From assembly GCF_016862555.1 (NCBI RefSeq), contig NZ_BONE01000033.1, forward strand, positions 1 through 64,000: DNA of 64,000 nt, in the 5' to 3' direction. Shown piece after piece: positions 7,964 through 16,280 of this stretch. Origin of the DNA: Asanoa siamensis. Its GTDB lineage: Bacteria > Actinomycetota > Actinomycetes > Mycobacteriales > Micromonosporaceae. Position 1 is the first letter of the stretch, and the number at the start of each line of letters is the position of its first letter. The position numbers and the translations under genes were made by a program. The notes under the pieces are model-generated. The model was given only the letters and a program-made list of their open reading frames with translations. It was not told where the DNA came from and searched no databases.

Positions 7964-9490
7964 TCAGCCCTCGACCCCCCGGCGCCGCCGGGCCCCGACC
8001 ACGAGCACTCCCCCGCCGACGACCAGTCCGCTCCCGAGCAGGGCGGCGGCGATCGTCCACGATGCTCCGGTCTGGGCGAGGCGTCCTCCTTCGCCGCCGC
8101 TGCCGGGATCGCCGCCCGGCGCGCCGAACGCGCCATCGGGGTCGACGTCGCCGACCGCGATATTGAGCGTCCTGCGGTCGACCAACGCCTTGCCGTCCTT
8201 GGCTGTGCCCGCCATCTCGACGCCGAGGTGGTAGATCCCGGGCCTGGTGAAGGCCCAACTGCCGTGCGCGTGCGTGTTGGGCGGGATCGCGAGCTGCTGT
8301 GGCAGCTTCCTCCCGCTGTCGAAGAGCACCTCGGGCCGGCCGAAGGAGCCCGTCAGGAACAGCTTGAACTGGCCAGGGCCGGTGACGCTGGTGAGCCGCC
8401 AGGTGACCGCTCCCCTGGTCCCGTTGACGACCGACGGGTCCTGCGTGTTCCAGCCTGGCCAGACGATGCCGGCCTGCTGCGCCTGCGGCAGCATCCACAC
8501 GTCGGAGCCGGCCCGGCCGAGGAAGGCGTACTCGGAACCGGCCGGCACCTTGATCTTCGCCTTGTCGACGACGTGCAGGACGACGTCGGACAGGTTCCGC
8601 CAGGCGGCCGGACTCGTGGTGTCGTCGCGGAGCCGGATCGTCCAGCTGCTGCCGTTCAACGAAGGGCCCATGTCGACGTGGCCGTCGGCGATCACCTTTC
8701 GCCCGCTCGCGGGCGCGCCCTTCGGCGGCGGCGCGGGCGCTACGACCCGAGGCGGCGGCGCGGGCGCCGCGACCCCCGGCGCGTTCTTCGCCTCCGCGGC
8801 CCGTCGCGGCGCGGCGGGTGACGGCTTCGCCTCCGGTGGGGCGGCGGTCTCCGAAACGCTGATCGGTGGGACCTCCACCCGGAAGGTGGCCTCGTCGCGC
8901 AGCTCTCGACCGCCCCGCTCACGACCCGTGACGGCGAGCGCGACCTGGTACGAGCCAGGTGTGTCGAACGCCCAGAGCACGCCTCCGCGACGGTGGCCGG
9001 CACGCAGCACGGTCGTCGTTGGTTCGCTCGCCGCGCTGCCCAGGAGCAGGTCGACGGCGCCCAGGCCGCTCTGCGCGTACGCGTGGAACTGGCCGGGACC
9101 GTCGACACCCACGAGCTCGACGGTGAGGGTGTCGTCGGCCAACCGTCCTGTGGGGACGCCGGTGGCATCGAACGCGGGAAAGTCCCCGTCCGCGGCCAGC
9201 ACCCATACCGGCGTGCCCGGTGGCCCGAGGAACGACAAGCGGTCAGGTGCTGTCCCGGTGAAGCCGTCGCCGGCGTCGAGCGTGACGTGCGACGGGTCGG
9301 TCCCCGGGTGGCCGGCACGGACCTGACCGGCGTCCCGCGTGTTGAGCACCAGCCCGTCGGACTCGACGCGGACGGACACGAGGTCAGCGCCGGCGACGGA
9401 CAGTGTTCGCGGCTCGGCCCTGGCCGGAAGGGGGCCGGACAGCGCGGTGACGCCGGCCACGCAGATGATCGCGGCCGCGGTTCGCTTCAT
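7964..9490 (-). CDS. Wall-anchored protein with two choice-of-anchor M domains and LAxTG signal
   Basis: The start is ATG 9490 (MKRT), giving 508 residues and a signal peptide ending near ARA (24). Domain 1 (about 27-205) is degenerate: GADL replaces GHxD and GHRRGG replaces HxHxxW. A Pro/Ala-rich linker follows (206-262). Domain 2 (264-445) is canonical, with GHVD at 270 and THAHGSWAF at 406. The C-terminus is a sorting signal: LAQTG at 471-475, a hydrophobic helix and RRRR, as used by class E sortases. The arrangement fits the TIGR03773 transporter-associated family. It is last in an operon with DUF916 and WxL-like proteins. Confidence 0.85.
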   Translation of the reverse strand: MKRTAAAIICVAGVTALSGPLPARAEPRTLSVAGADLVSVRVESDGLVLNTRDAGQVRAGHPGTDPSHVTLDAGDGFTGTAPDRLSFLGPPGTPVWVLAADGDFPAFDATGVPTGRLADDTLTVELVGVDGPGQFHAYAQSGLGAVDLLLGSAASEPTTTVLRAGHRRGGVLWAFDTPGSYQVALAVTGRERGGRELRDEATFRVEVPPISVSETAAPPEAKPSPAAPRRAAEAKNAPGVAAPAPPPRVVAPAPPPKGAPASGRKVIADGHVDMGPSLNGSSWTIRLRDDTTSPAAWRNLSDVVLHVVDKAKIKVPAGSEYAFLGRAGSDVWMLPQAQQAGIVWPGWNTQDPSVVNGTRGAVTWRLTSVTGPGQFKLFLTGSFGRPEVLFDSGRKLPQQLAIPPNTHAHGSWAFTRPGIYHLGVEMAGTAKDGKALVDRRTLNIAVGDVDPDGAFGAPGGDPGSGGEGGRLAQTGASWTIAAALLGSGLVVGGGVLVVGARRRRGVEG

Positions 9491-10524
9491 GATTTCGTTC
9501 CTCCCATGGACGTGGCGGACAGTGCCTCGGCGCGACCGGCGTCCCGGGCCGCGGCGAGCGCGCGCCTTCTGACACGCCGGCGCCACCACACGAACCAGCC
9601 CATGCCGGCCACGAGCAGCAGCACGGCGATCTGCGGCCAGGGCGGCGCCCACAGGGACGTCGTGGTCGTCGCCGTCGGCGCGGCCGTGCCCGGTGGGTCC
9701 ACGATCGCCGGCGCGGGGTCGAACTCCACCGTCAGTCGGATCAGGGGCAGGACCCCGTCCGCGCGTACGGTGGTGAGCACCTCACCGCCGGGCAGGATCT
9801 CCGGCACCGGATCCGTGCGGGCGACCCGACGGCCGACACCGAACGGGCCGGCGATCGTCGTCACTGGCTGCCCGGTGAGCCGGACGTTGCCGGTGTTGCG
9901 GATCCGGTAGGTGGCGGTGACGACGCCGCCGCCGATCGGGTCGACGGTGCCGGTCCAGCGCGCCGCGACGCGCTCGACCTCGAGCGCCGGCCGCACCTCA
10001 CCCGTGACGCGCAGGTAGACGCGCGTGCCGACGCGCCGGTCCACCTTCACCTGGCCGCCTTCGGCGGTGGCCGCGGTGGTCGCCACGGCCGCGACGATGC
10101 CGCCGGCGTGGTCGCCCGGTGTGGCGTTCTTCGGCACGGACAGACGGAAAGGCACGTCCATGCGGGACTTCGAGGGGATCGTGAGCCGGGCGAACCTGCT
10201 GTCGAACGACACCCAGCTGCCGACGCCGGTCGGCTCGCGCGCCGCCGGGAGCAGGTCGAAGCCGCCCTGCTCGGTGGTGAACGCGTCGCTGGCGTACAGG
10301 TCGAGGGTGATCGGCGCGGCCGAGTAGTTGGAGACGGCCGCGTAGTCGGTCAGGGTCGCACCGGGGTCGAGCTTGTAGGTGAAGGCGGGGCGGCCGTCCG
10401 GCCCGCTCCTGGTCGACGGCGCGATGCCCCATGTCTGTGGGGTCGTGGGTTCGGCCTGCGCCGCCGCCCCGACCGGCAGTGAACCGGCCAGGGCGGCGAC
10501 GACCGCTGTCGCGAGCAGGCGCAT
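9487..10524 (-). CDS. DUF916 (WxL-associated) surface protein with C-terminal membrane anchor
   Basis: The 345-residue protein has a signal peptide (about 1-24), then a DUF916-type peptidoglycan-binding domain (FTYKLDPGATLTDYAAVSNY near 48-67, SRMDVPFRLSVPKNATPGDH near 120) and a second Ig-like domain. A membrane helix sits near 295-315, followed by a basic tail. In Firmicutes, DUF916 proteins hold WxL-domain proteins at the cell wall. Here the neighbour encoded just upstream ends in a WxL-like domain, so the same partnership is likely. It overlaps the next gene by ATGA and follows the previous stop by 2 bases. Confidence 0.78.
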   Translation of the reverse strand: MRLLATAVVAALAGSLPVGAAAQAEPTTPQTWGIAPSTRSGPDGRPAFTYKLDPGATLTDYAAVSNYSAAPITLDLYASDAFTTEQGGFDLLPAAREPTGVGSWVSFDSRFARLTIPSKSRMDVPFRLSVPKNATPGDHAGGIVAAVATTAATAEGGQVKVDRRVGTRVYLRVTGEVRPALEVERVAARWTGTVDPIGGGVVTATYRIRNTGNVRLTGQPVTTIAGPFGVGRRVARTDPVPEILPGGEVLTTVRADGVLPLIRLTVEFDPAPAIVDPPGTAAPTATTTTSLWAPPWPQIAVLLLVAGMGWFVWWRRRVRRRALAAARDAGRAEALSATSMGGTKS

Positions 10525-10526
10525 GG

Positions 10527-11993
10527 TCAGATAGCGGTCAGCGTCAGCGTCGCGGCGTACTGTCCCGCGGCGGTCTCGCTGGGCAGCTCGAGCCGCAACT
10601 CCGCGCCGAGCTGCGCGGTGCCGCGGCCACTGCCGGCCGGCGCCGCACCCAGCACCGCCCCGCGGCTGAGTCCGTTGCCGGTCGTGAAGCCCGGTGCGGC
10701 CACCGGACCGGCGACGACGCCCTGTCCCTGCGCCTGGCCGAGGACCTGTGGGGTCCAGCCCAGGTATCTGCCGGCGAAACCACCGCCGGCGTTGGCGGCG
10801 AAGTCGGACACCGAGCCGGAGGCGTTCCAGCCCGGTCGGGTCGCCCTCGTGTCGGTCACCGTCACCGGCCGCAGCGCGCCCGAGGTCTCCAACCGGTCAC
10901 CGCTGGCACCGACGGTGGCCGGCGGCAGGTTCACCGTGCGGTCGTCCGGATCCACACTGAGCACCAGGGCGCCGTCGGTCTCCCGGATCGTCGCGGTGAT
11001 CGACTGGCTGGAGCCCGGGTCGCCGGGGTTGCCCTCCTCCTCGACCACGAGCGTGACCGGGTCGGCTTCGGCCACCGCCCGGTGGTCGTCGTCGTAGAGA
11101 ACAGCCTTGTACTGGCAGCCGTCCAGGTCCGCTGTCGCGGTGAACTGGTACGAGAAGGTCAGCTCACCGGACACGACCGCGAAGTCCGCCGCTCCGGGGC
11201 ACTTGCTGAACCAGTGGAAGTGGTCCAGGTCGGTCTCCACGTCGGTCATCGCCACCAGGTTGACCTGCTGCCCCGGCCGGTAGCTGTCCGCCAGGCCGTA
11301 GACGTCGAGCTGGAGGTCCGGATCGGTCCCGTCTCCGACGAGGAACGTGTAGTCGACCGGGCCGGTCGACAGCTTCGTCCCGTCGGTGAGCGTCGCGTCG
11401 GCCTGGAACCTCAGGGTGTAGGTGCCGGTGGCGCTGAACGCCCAGTTCGCGTGGGCGTGGGTGTGCACCGGCACGTCCAACGCGTCGGGCAGGCCGTCGT
11501 CGGTGCGGAACTTGTGCAGCGGCATGCCGATGGCGTCGGACATGAACACCCAGACGTCGCCGGGCCCGTCGACGTCGACGAGGCTCAGCTTGACCGAGTC
11601 ACCGGCGAACACCCCACCGGGCAGCGTCGTGGTGTTCCAGCCCGGCCAGAGCAGGTTGGGGTCCTGCACCTGGGGCAGGAGCCAGACGGTGGCACCGGGC
11701 TCCCCCAGAAAGCTGTACTGGGGGATGTCGGGCACCTGCACGGCGGAGGCCGGCAGGGCGTGGAACGTGACGTCCGCCGGGTCGCGCATGACCGAAGGCT
11801 CGACGGTGTCGTCGTGCACCTCGAGGCTCAGTGCCCCGTTCTCGTAGTGGACGTCCACCGCGTCGGTGTGGCCCTGCGACAGGACCACCTTCTCCGCGGC
11901 GGCGGCCGGAGCCGCACCGATCGCCATGCCGGCCAGCAGGGCGGCGGCGGTCGCGGCGACCGTCAACGATCGCCCGCGCGCTCGTACTCTCAT
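10527..11993 (-). CDS. Secreted protein: choice-of-anchor M domain plus WxL-like C-terminal domain
   Basis: The start is ATG 11993 behind GGAAGG, giving 488 residues. The signal peptide ends near residue 33. The choice-of-anchor M domain has GHTD at 41, WLLPQ near 104, LLWPGWNT near 114 and HTHAHANWAF at 177-186. A beta domain with two Cys (265, 293) follows. Residues about 335-488 resemble a WxL domain: PGWNASGSVSDF near 387, LGWTPQ near 411, and a terminal ATLTLTAI strand. The WxL assignment comes from these motifs only. It leads an operon with the DUF916 partner and sits directly behind a Zur box. Confidence 0.78.
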   Translation of the reverse strand: MRVRARGRSLTVAATAAALLAGMAIGAAPAAAAEKVVLSQGHTDAVDVHYENGALSLEVHDDTVEPSVMRDPADVTFHALPASAVQVPDIPQYSFLGEPGATVWLLPQVQDPNLLWPGWNTTTLPGGVFAGDSVKLSLVDVDGPGDVWVFMSDAIGMPLHKFRTDDGLPDALDVPVHTHAHANWAFSATGTYTLRFQADATLTDGTKLSTGPVDYTFLVGDGTDPDLQLDVYGLADSYRPGQQVNLVAMTDVETDLDHFHWFSKCPGAADFAVVSGELTFSYQFTATADLDGCQYKAVLYDDDHRAVAEADPVTLVVEEEGNPGDPGSSQSITATIRETDGALVLSVDPDDRTVNLPPATVGASGDRLETSGALRPVTVTDTRATRPGWNASGSVSDFAANAGGGFAGRYLGWTPQVLGQAQGQGVVAGPVAAPGFTTGNGLSRGAVLGAAPAGSGRGTAQLGAELRLELPSETAAGQYAATLTLTAI

Positions 11994-12013
11994 CCCTCCC
12001 CTTCCTAATTGGA

Positions 12014-12032
12014 AATGAGAACCATTTTCATT
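12014..12032. promoter_or_regulatory. Zur box upstream of the WxL/DUF916/LAxTG operon
   Basis: The core TGAGAACCATTTTCA (12016-12030) lies inside an AATGA...TCATT frame and pairs 7 of 9 positions around a central C. It ends 21 bases upstream of the leftward start at 11993. Confidence 0.72.
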
Positions 12033-12045
12033 ACGGGCGGACGGT

Positions 12046-12064
12046 AGCACGCGTCATGCGTGCT
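12046..12064 (-). terminator. Hairpin after the anchored-repeat permease gene
   Basis: AGCACGC and GCGTGCT form a 7-bp stem around GTCAT, 12 bases beyond the stop at 12076. No U-run follows. It would separate the ABC operon from the next Zur-controlled unit. Confidence 0.45.
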
Positions 12065-12075
12065 GTCGAGAACGA

Positions 12076-12930
12076 TCAGGTGGCCGACAGGCGTGCGGCG
12101 ATCAGGCCGTGCCGGGGCGCGAAAACCCAGGCGACCAGGAACGCCGCGGTGAGGACGAGGACGATCGTCCCGCCCACCGGCAGGTCCCACGACCACGAGA
12201 CGTAGAGTCCGACCAGCGCCGACAGGCCACCCAGCGCGGGCGCGAGCACCATCATCACGCCGAGGCGGTCGGTCAGGAGCCTGGCGGTCGCGGCCGGTGT
12301 GACCAGCAGCGCGAGCACCAGGATGTTGCCGATGGTCTGCACCGAGATCACCACCGCCAGCGTGACCAGCACGTACAGGGCGATGTCGAGCCAGAACGTC
12401 CGCAGGCCGGTCGCCCGGGCCATCTCGCGGTCGAGGGTGACCGCCACGAACTCCTTGTGCAGCAACAGGATGGCCAGTATGACGCCCAGACCGGTGAGCA
12501 CCACCACGTAGACGTCGCGATCCGGGATGCCGGTGATCGAGCCGAACAGGAACTGCTGCAGGGAGCCGGCGTAGCCGGGCGCGCGCGAGATGACGACGAT
12601 GCCCAGCGCGAACGCCGAGACGAAGAACACGCCGATGACGGAGTCCTCCTTGAGCCGGCGATTCTGTGCGAAGACCGCGACCAGGACCGCGGTGACCACG
12701 CCGGCGACCGTGCCGCCCAGCACGAGGTTGCCGGACACGACGAACGCCACCGCCAGCCCCGGGAACACGGCGTGTGCGACCGCGTCACCGATGAACGCCA
12801 TGCCTCGCAGGACGACGTAGGTGCCCACGACACCGCAGACGATCGCCGCCACGACCGCGATCACCAACGCCTTCGGCAGGAAGGCCAGGTCAGGGTTGAA
12901 CAGGTCGCGAAGGAAGTCGACCGGAGACAT
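12076..12930 (-). CDS. Anchored-repeat-type metal ABC transporter permease
   Basis: The 284-residue protein is a ZnuB/TroC-family permease with about eight membrane segments. Family motifs include VVLRGMAFIGDAVAHAVFPGLA near 40-60 and LVTPAATARLL near 212. Its place behind an ATPase, a choice-of-anchor M protein and a domain-inserted binding protein matches the TIGR03770 'anchored repeat' group. It is distinct from the permease at 3944, so the locus encodes two complete metal importers. The start ATG at 12930 follows the ATPase stop by one base. Confidence 0.87.
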   Translation of the reverse strand: MSPVDFLRDLFNPDLAFLPKALVIAVVAAIVCGVVGTYVVLRGMAFIGDAVAHAVFPGLAVAFVVSGNLVLGGTVAGVVTAVLVAVFAQNRRLKEDSVIGVFFVSAFALGIVVISRAPGYAGSLQQFLFGSITGIPDRDVYVVVLTGLGVILAILLLHKEFVAVTLDREMARATGLRTFWLDIALYVLVTLAVVISVQTIGNILVLALLVTPAATARLLTDRLGVMMVLAPALGGLSALVGLYVSWSWDLPVGGTIVLVLTAAFLVAWVFAPRHGLIAARLSAT

Positions 12931-12931
12931 C

Positions 12932-13702
12932 TCACGCTCCCCGCTCGGCGGGCACGCCGCCGTCGATCCCGATGCTCGCCAGCAGCGGGCTGCGCTCGCT
13001 CACGCCGAACGCCTCCATCCACACGCGACGATCACGCAGGTCGCCGGGCCGGCCGAACGCGACCACCGTGCGGTTGAGCAGAGCCAGACGGTCGCAGGTG
13101 TGCACCGCGGACGCGAGGTCGTGCGTGGCCATGACGACGGCGTTCTCGCGCGCCAGGGCGGTGAACAGCTCGCCGAGCACCTCCTGCGTGGGCATGTCGA
13201 GACCGGTGAACGGTTCGTCGAGCAGCAACACCCGCGGGCGCAGCACCAGGGCCCGGGCTACCAGGACCCGCTGCCGTTGGCCGCCGGACAGCTCGGCGAC
13301 CGGCCGTCGGCGCAGGTCGGTCATCCGTACCCGCTCGAGGGCGTCGCCGACCGCACGCCAGTGCTCCACTCCTGGGCGCCGGAACAGGCCGATGCGCCGC
13401 GCCAGGCCGGTCATCACCGCGTCCTGGACAGAGACCGGGAAATCCCAGGTGAACGCGTGGCGCTGCGGCACGTAACCGATCGGTGAGCGGCCAGGGCGGA
13501 CCGGCCGGTCCGCCACCATGATGCGCCCCTGCCTCGTGCGTACGAGCCCCAGCACCGCCCGCAACAGGGTGGTCTTCCCCGCGCCGTTCGGTCCGACGAG
13601 GCCGACCAGTTGGCGGTCTTCGACGTGGAGGTCGACGTCGCGCAGGACAGGCCGTCGGCCGAGATCGACGTCGACGTGTTCGAGAGACAGGACGGCGGTC
13701 AC
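12932..13702 (-). CDS. Anchored-repeat-type metal ABC transporter ATP-binding protein
   Basis: The start is GTG 13702, overlapping the upstream stop (GTGA); product 256 residues. Walker A is GPNGAGKTT near 38, the signature is ELSGGQRQRVLVARAL near 137, Walker B is VLLLDEPFTGLD near 160, and the H-loop is MATHD near 193. It pairs with the permease at 12076 and the binding protein at 14600 (TIGR03771-type). It powers metal import and is part of a four-gene operon behind the Zur box at 16212. Confidence 0.9.
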   Translation of the reverse strand: MTAVLSLEHVDVDLGRRPVLRDVDLHVEDRQLVGLVGPNGAGKTTLLRAVLGLVRTRQGRIMVADRPVRPGRSPIGYVPQRHAFTWDFPVSVQDAVMTGLARRIGLFRRPGVEHWRAVGDALERVRMTDLRRRPVAELSGGQRQRVLVARALVLRPRVLLLDEPFTGLDMPTQEVLGELFTALARENAVVMATHDLASAVHTCDRLALLNRTVVAFGRPGDLRDRRVWMEAFGVSERSPLLASIGIDGGVPAERGA

Positions 13703-14583
13703 GGCTGCTCTTCCTGCTCCGCGCGGCGCCGGACGCGCCTGCTCCGCCAAGCGACCCAGACGAGTCCCGCCGCGACGACGGCGCCCGCCACGGCCACGCC
13801 GGAGGTCAGCAGGTGCGACCCACGCTCCGGTGGGTCGGCTTTCCTGTCCGGGGCAACGGCGGACGGCAACGGGTTCGTGAACGTCGCGGCGAAGGCGGCG
13901 TCGGCGGTGGTCCCGTCGCCGACTGCGAATCTGAGCACCTCGCGTGCCGTGACCGTGACCCCGCCCGCCAACTCCGCGGTGAACTCGACCGTCGCCAGAT
14001 AGACGCCGGGACGGGCGAACACCCAGTTCGCATGCGTGTGTGTGTTGGTCTCGACCCAGACCGGCTGCGGGTACGGCTGCCGGCTGCTCCACAGCACGTC
14101 CGGGGCGTCGAGACTGCCGGACTGCAGGAACACCGTCAGGGCCCCGGGGCCCTGGACGCCGAGCAGGCTCATCGTCACACCCCGGGCGACAGCGTCCATG
14201 ACTCCGGGATCCTGCGTGTTCCAGCCCACCCAGACGACGTCCGGATCCTGCGTCTGCGGGATCACGTGCACCGGCGTACCCGGCTCCTGGTCGAGGAACG
14301 CGTACGCGGGATCGTCGGGCACGTCCTGGACCGCGGCGTCCGGCACGCGGATCACCGCGTCGCGCGGCGAGCGCCACACCGCTGGCACGACCGTGTCGTC
14401 GTGCACCAGGACCGTCCACTCACCGTCGTGATAGCGCGGTCCGATGTCGACGTGGCCCGCGCCCAACTCCGCCCGCCCCGCCGTCACCGTCTGGTCGGCC
14501 GCGACCCGCTGGTCGAGATCGTCGGGGGACGGCGACGGCGCGAGGGCGAGAGCGAGCACGGCCAGGACGCCGAGTGTTCTCAT
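13699..14583 (-). CDS. Membrane-anchored choice-of-anchor M protein of the ABC operon
   Basis: The 294-residue protein has an N-terminal signal, a choice-of-anchor M domain (GHVD at 43-46, LVHDDTV near 59, PVHVIPQ near 104, VVWVGWNT near 116, THTHANWVF at 181-189) and a C-terminal membrane helix at about 250-272 followed by RRxRRR. There is no LAxTG signal, so it stays in the membrane. It resembles TIGR03773-type proteins found beside anchored-repeat transporters. It lies between the binding protein (16 bases upstream) and the ATPase (4-base overlap), suggesting a structural partner of the importer. Confidence 0.82.
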   Translation of the reverse strand: MRTLGVLAVLALALAPSPSPDDLDQRVAADQTVTAGRAELGAGHVDIGPRYHDGEWTVLVHDDTVVPAVWRSPRDAVIRVPDAAVQDVPDDPAYAFLDQEPGTPVHVIPQTQDPDVVWVGWNTQDPGVMDAVARGVTMSLLGVQGPGALTVFLQSGSLDAPDVLWSSRQPYPQPVWVETNTHTHANWVFARPGVYLATVEFTAELAGGVTVTAREVLRFAVGDGTTADAAFAATFTNPLPSAVAPDRKADPPERGSHLLTSGVAVAGAVVAAGLVWVAWRSRRVRRRAEQEEQP

Positions 14584-14599
14584 GTGCTGGGTCTCCCAA

Positions 14600-16177
14600 T
14601 CAGGTCAGGCATCGCTTGAGCGAGTCGGCGTTGAACCGCATCATCCGCACGTACGTGGTCACCGTGTCGTCGAAGGCGTCGCCGTAGATGGCGCACACCT
14701 GTCGTCGTTGCTCCTTGGCCACCTCGGCCAATGTGGACGATCGCGCGGCGAGGTTCGGTTCGAGGAACACCGCGCGTACGTGCAGGTTGCGGATCGTCTC
14801 GGTCAGCTTCCGCCGGTCCGCCAGGCTCGGCTCGACGGCCGGGTTCGGCGTGACGAAACCGGCGACGGGAATCTGGTACGCGTGCGCGAGATAGCCGAAC
14901 GCATCGTGGGTGGTGACCAGATAGCGCTGGGATGGCGGGATCGACGCGATCGTCTCCGCGACATAGGCGTCCAGCGCGCTCAACTCGGCCAGGTAGGTCT
15001 CCGTGTTGCGGCGGTAGGTGCTCGCCCCGGCCGGGTCGGCGGCGGTCAGCGTGTCCCGGATGAGCTCCACGTACGCCTGCGCGTTGCCGACGTCCTGCCA
15101 CAGGTGCGGGTCGATCTCGCCGTGCACGTGCCGGCCGAGCACCGCCTGCGGGAGTTGATAGACCTGCTGCCCCGGACGGCCGAGGAACCGGTAACCGCGC
15201 CCGGCCGGCACCTCCTTCAGCGCCTTGGCCGGCACCTCGATCACCGTGGTCGCGGGGTCGTACACCTCCTGGTTGACCTCGCCGCCGCCGTGCGGGTCCG
15301 CGTAGAGGTGCAACCGCCCGCTGTCGAGGTCGACCGCGATGTCCGCGTGGCCGGCCGCGAGCACGGTCGGCGCCGGGATGCCGGTTGCCGAATGCGGGTC
15401 GACACCGACGGCGAAGGTGAAGGTTTGCGTCCCGATGTCGACCGGTCTGGCGTCGTGGGCGACCCGCAGCTTCGCCGACATCGTGAGCCGGTAGACACCG
15501 GGCGCCGTGAAGGCCCAGCTCATGTGGGTGTGCGCGGCGGGCGGAAGGGTCGCCGTGTCGTCCCGGTAGCCGTCGGACGCGTCGAAGCCGTCCGCGGAGT
15601 TGACGTAGAAGACCGGGTCACCGAACGACTCCGTCAGGTACGCGACCAGGGCGCCAGGGCCGGACACGTCAGTCGCCGAGATCAGCACGTCGGATGCCCG
15701 GTTCGCGCCGTGCTGCGCGCCGGTGCCCCGTACCCGCAGACCCAGCCAGATGGTGTCCAGGGAGACGTCCTCGACCAGCGGGATGATCTCGGCCGCGTAC
15801 TTCGACGCACCTTCGGCCAGCGAGATGTTCGGGATGCCGTCGCGGAGGTTGGCGTCCAGCGCCTTGATGACGTTCTGGGCCTCCAGCAGCAGGTAGTTGC
15901 TGAACGCGACGTCGGCGTACACGATGTTGCGCACGTCGCGCAGGCTCGGCTCGTAGACGTGCGAATCGGCCTTGTCCGGCACCACCGAGTCCACGACCAC
16001 CCGGTCGCCGCCCACGTTGCGCACCAGGTCAGCCAGGATCCCTGTCGTCGTGACCACCTGGAGCCGGTCGGTGGAAGGGCTGAACGCCACGGGCGCTGTG
16101 CAGGCCCCGAGTAACACGGCCGACCCCGCGGCGATCGCCGATACCGCCGCGCGCCGCCACTGCCTGGACGTTGCCAT
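14600..16177 (-). CDS. Zinc-binding lipoprotein with a permuted choice-of-anchor M domain inserted between its lobes
   Basis: The start is ATG 16177 behind GGAGGAG; product 525 residues with lipobox LLGAC (Cys26). Residues 39-138 match the ZnuA N-lobe (SHVYEPS, His73), and 350-522 match the C-lobe (HVHGEIDPHLW 350-360, THDAFGYLAHAY 423-434). Between them, 141-238 match the C-half of the surface domain (DVSGPGALVAY, AHTHMSWAF) and 270-347 its N-half (AGHADIAV, YRFLGRPGQQVYQLPQ), so the halves are in reverse order. This is the TIGR03772 'anchored repeat' binding-protein type. The third ligand is His (THDAF), unlike the Glu in the protein at 2201. Confidence 0.88.
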   Translation of the reverse strand: MATSRQWRRAAVSAIAAGSAVLLGACTAPVAFSPSTDRLQVVTTTGILADLVRNVGGDRVVVDSVVPDKADSHVYEPSLRDVRNIVYADVAFSNYLLLEAQNVIKALDANLRDGIPNISLAEGASKYAAEIIPLVEDVSLDTIWLGLRVRGTGAQHGANRASDVLISATDVSGPGALVAYLTESFGDPVFYVNSADGFDASDGYRDDTATLPPAAHTHMSWAFTAPGVYRLTMSAKLRVAHDARPVDIGTQTFTFAVGVDPHSATGIPAPTVLAAGHADIAVDLDSGRLHLYADPHGGGEVNQEVYDPATTVIEVPAKALKEVPAGRGYRFLGRPGQQVYQLPQAVLGRHVHGEIDPHLWQDVGNAQAYVELIRDTLTAADPAGASTYRRNTETYLAELSALDAYVAETIASIPPSQRYLVTTHDAFGYLAHAYQIPVAGFVTPNPAVEPSLADRRKLTETIRNLHVRAVFLEPNLAARSSTLAEVAKEQRRQVCAIYGDAFDDTVTTYVRMMRFNADSLKRCLT

Positions 16178-16211
16178 CCGGACGCACTCCTCCCGCCTCT
16201 CCGAGCGAAAA

Positions 16212-16226
16212 TGAAAACCGTTTTCG
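16212..16226. promoter_or_regulatory. Zur box between divergent binding-protein and propeller genes
   Basis: TGAAAACCGTTTTCG pairs 6 of 7 positions around a central C, within a longer GCGAAAA...TTTTCGC context (16206-16227). It is 35 bases upstream of the leftward start at 16177 and 55 upstream of the rightward start at 16281. It could control both. Confidence 0.75.
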
Positions 16227-16280
16227 CATCGTACGGCCCGGTGCGCGTGTTGCAAAGCGGGGGCGGCTACGGTTGCCCGC

